Shown piece after piece: positions 5,094 through 5,269 of a DNA stretch of 5,269 bases. Source of the DNA: Campylobacter sp. Lineage in GTDB: Bacteria; Campylobacterota; Campylobacteria; Campylobacterales; Campylobacteraceae. Position 1 is the stretch's first letter, and the number at the start of each line of letters is the position of its first letter. A program made the position numbers and the translations under genes. A model generated the notes under the pieces. The model searched no databases. It worked only from the letters and a program-made list of their open reading frames with translations, and was not told where the DNA came from. The DNA is taken from NCBI GenBank assembly GCA_024680445.1, contig JAILCJ010000027.1, positions 1-5,269 on the forward strand, read 5' to 3'.

Positions 5094-5096
5094 AGC

Positions 5097-5269
5097 TTTG
5101 AAAATTACTGACCCGACTTAGGGGATTGAAACAATAGCTTATTTCAGCCTCGCCACCGCTTAAAAGGATTTGAAATTTACTGACCCGACTTAGGGGATTG
5201 AAACAATAGCTTATTTCAGCCTCGCCACCGCTTAAAAGGATTTGAAATTTACTGACCCGACTTAGGGGA
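5097..5269 (+). CRISPR. Right CRISPR-like array with a duplicated spacer
   Basis: Full repeats lie at 5097-5132 and 5169-5204. A third (5241-5269) is cut by the window end. The two 36-nt spacers (5133-5168, 5205-5240) are identical. The first repeat has AAAATT near its 5' end, and the next two have AAATTT. The reverse complement of the spacer is open in one frame and reads LLSGGEAEISY, compatible with a coding protospacer. A duplicated repeat-spacer unit is a known outcome of recombination within arrays. The array continues outside the window. Confidence 0.78.

Larger units (their letters stand above)
5007..5096 (+). ncRNA. Hairpin module D
   Basis: Near-copy of module A with an internal deletion: AACAGCAACAAAAGCCC, the loop TAAAT, GGGCTTTTTTGC, GGTGGGCGAAAGATGG, then the GGATT-AAACTTACCTT-AATCC-GTTTTTT block shared with B. 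Its left outer arm reads GCCATT and no longer pairs well with its GTGGGC (5050-5055), which could instead pair with GCCCAC of module C at 4950-4955. It ends AGC, directly before a full repeat. Confidence 0.45.

Overview
The window looks like DNA from a Campylobacter, probably C. concisus or a relative. It is AT-rich, has Campylobacter-style terminators and TGnTATAAT promoter architecture, carries a Cj0814-like flagellar-dependent secreted protein behind a sigma-54 promoter, and encodes a plasmid Rep_3 initiator. The genus is inferred from these traits; the species is a guess.

Layout. Both ends (1-251 and 4811-5269) are made of a 36-bp CRISPR-like repeat whose 3' end is the crRNA-handle-like ATTGAAAC. 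The intervals between repeats differ greatly: ordinary 36-39 nt spacers (one present twice), hairpin-rich modules of 89-150 nt that each follow a repeat copy lacking its last bases, and one 4.56-kb interval (252-4810) that holds genes. No cas gene is present.

The gene interval holds, in order: a replication initiator gene whose 5' end is cut off exactly at a repeat (253-1167); a pair of tiny overlapping membrane ORFs on the minus strand (1193-1395); a secreted protein with a Sec signal and a bacteriocin-type double-glycine leader motif (1455-1910); a Cj0814-like secreted protein (1963-3102); an outer-membrane beta-barrel protein (3118-3969); a periplasmic C39 cysteine peptidase (3988-4572); and a second, paralogous pair of tiny membrane ORFs on the minus strand (4569-4780 or further), the outer of which runs into the next repeat without a clear start.

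How they may work together. The barrel and the C39 peptidase are adjacent and tightly spaced. The 1455 product carries the kind of GG motif that C39 peptidases cut. This suggests a compact periplasmic processing and outer-membrane export system, loosely like the FapD/FapF pair of the Pseudomonas functional-amyloid system. The Cj0814-like gene has a well-spaced GG-N10-GC sigma-54 promoter. Its Shine-Dalgarno sequence also sits in a perfect 10-bp hairpin whose left arm should lie upstream of the sigma-54 transcript start, so read-through RNA would be masked and sigma-54 RNA would not.

Main caution. Both ends of the gene interval abut repeats and both ends break an ORF. This may be real recombination into an array. 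It may also be an assembly join between an array and a plasmid that share protospacer sequence.
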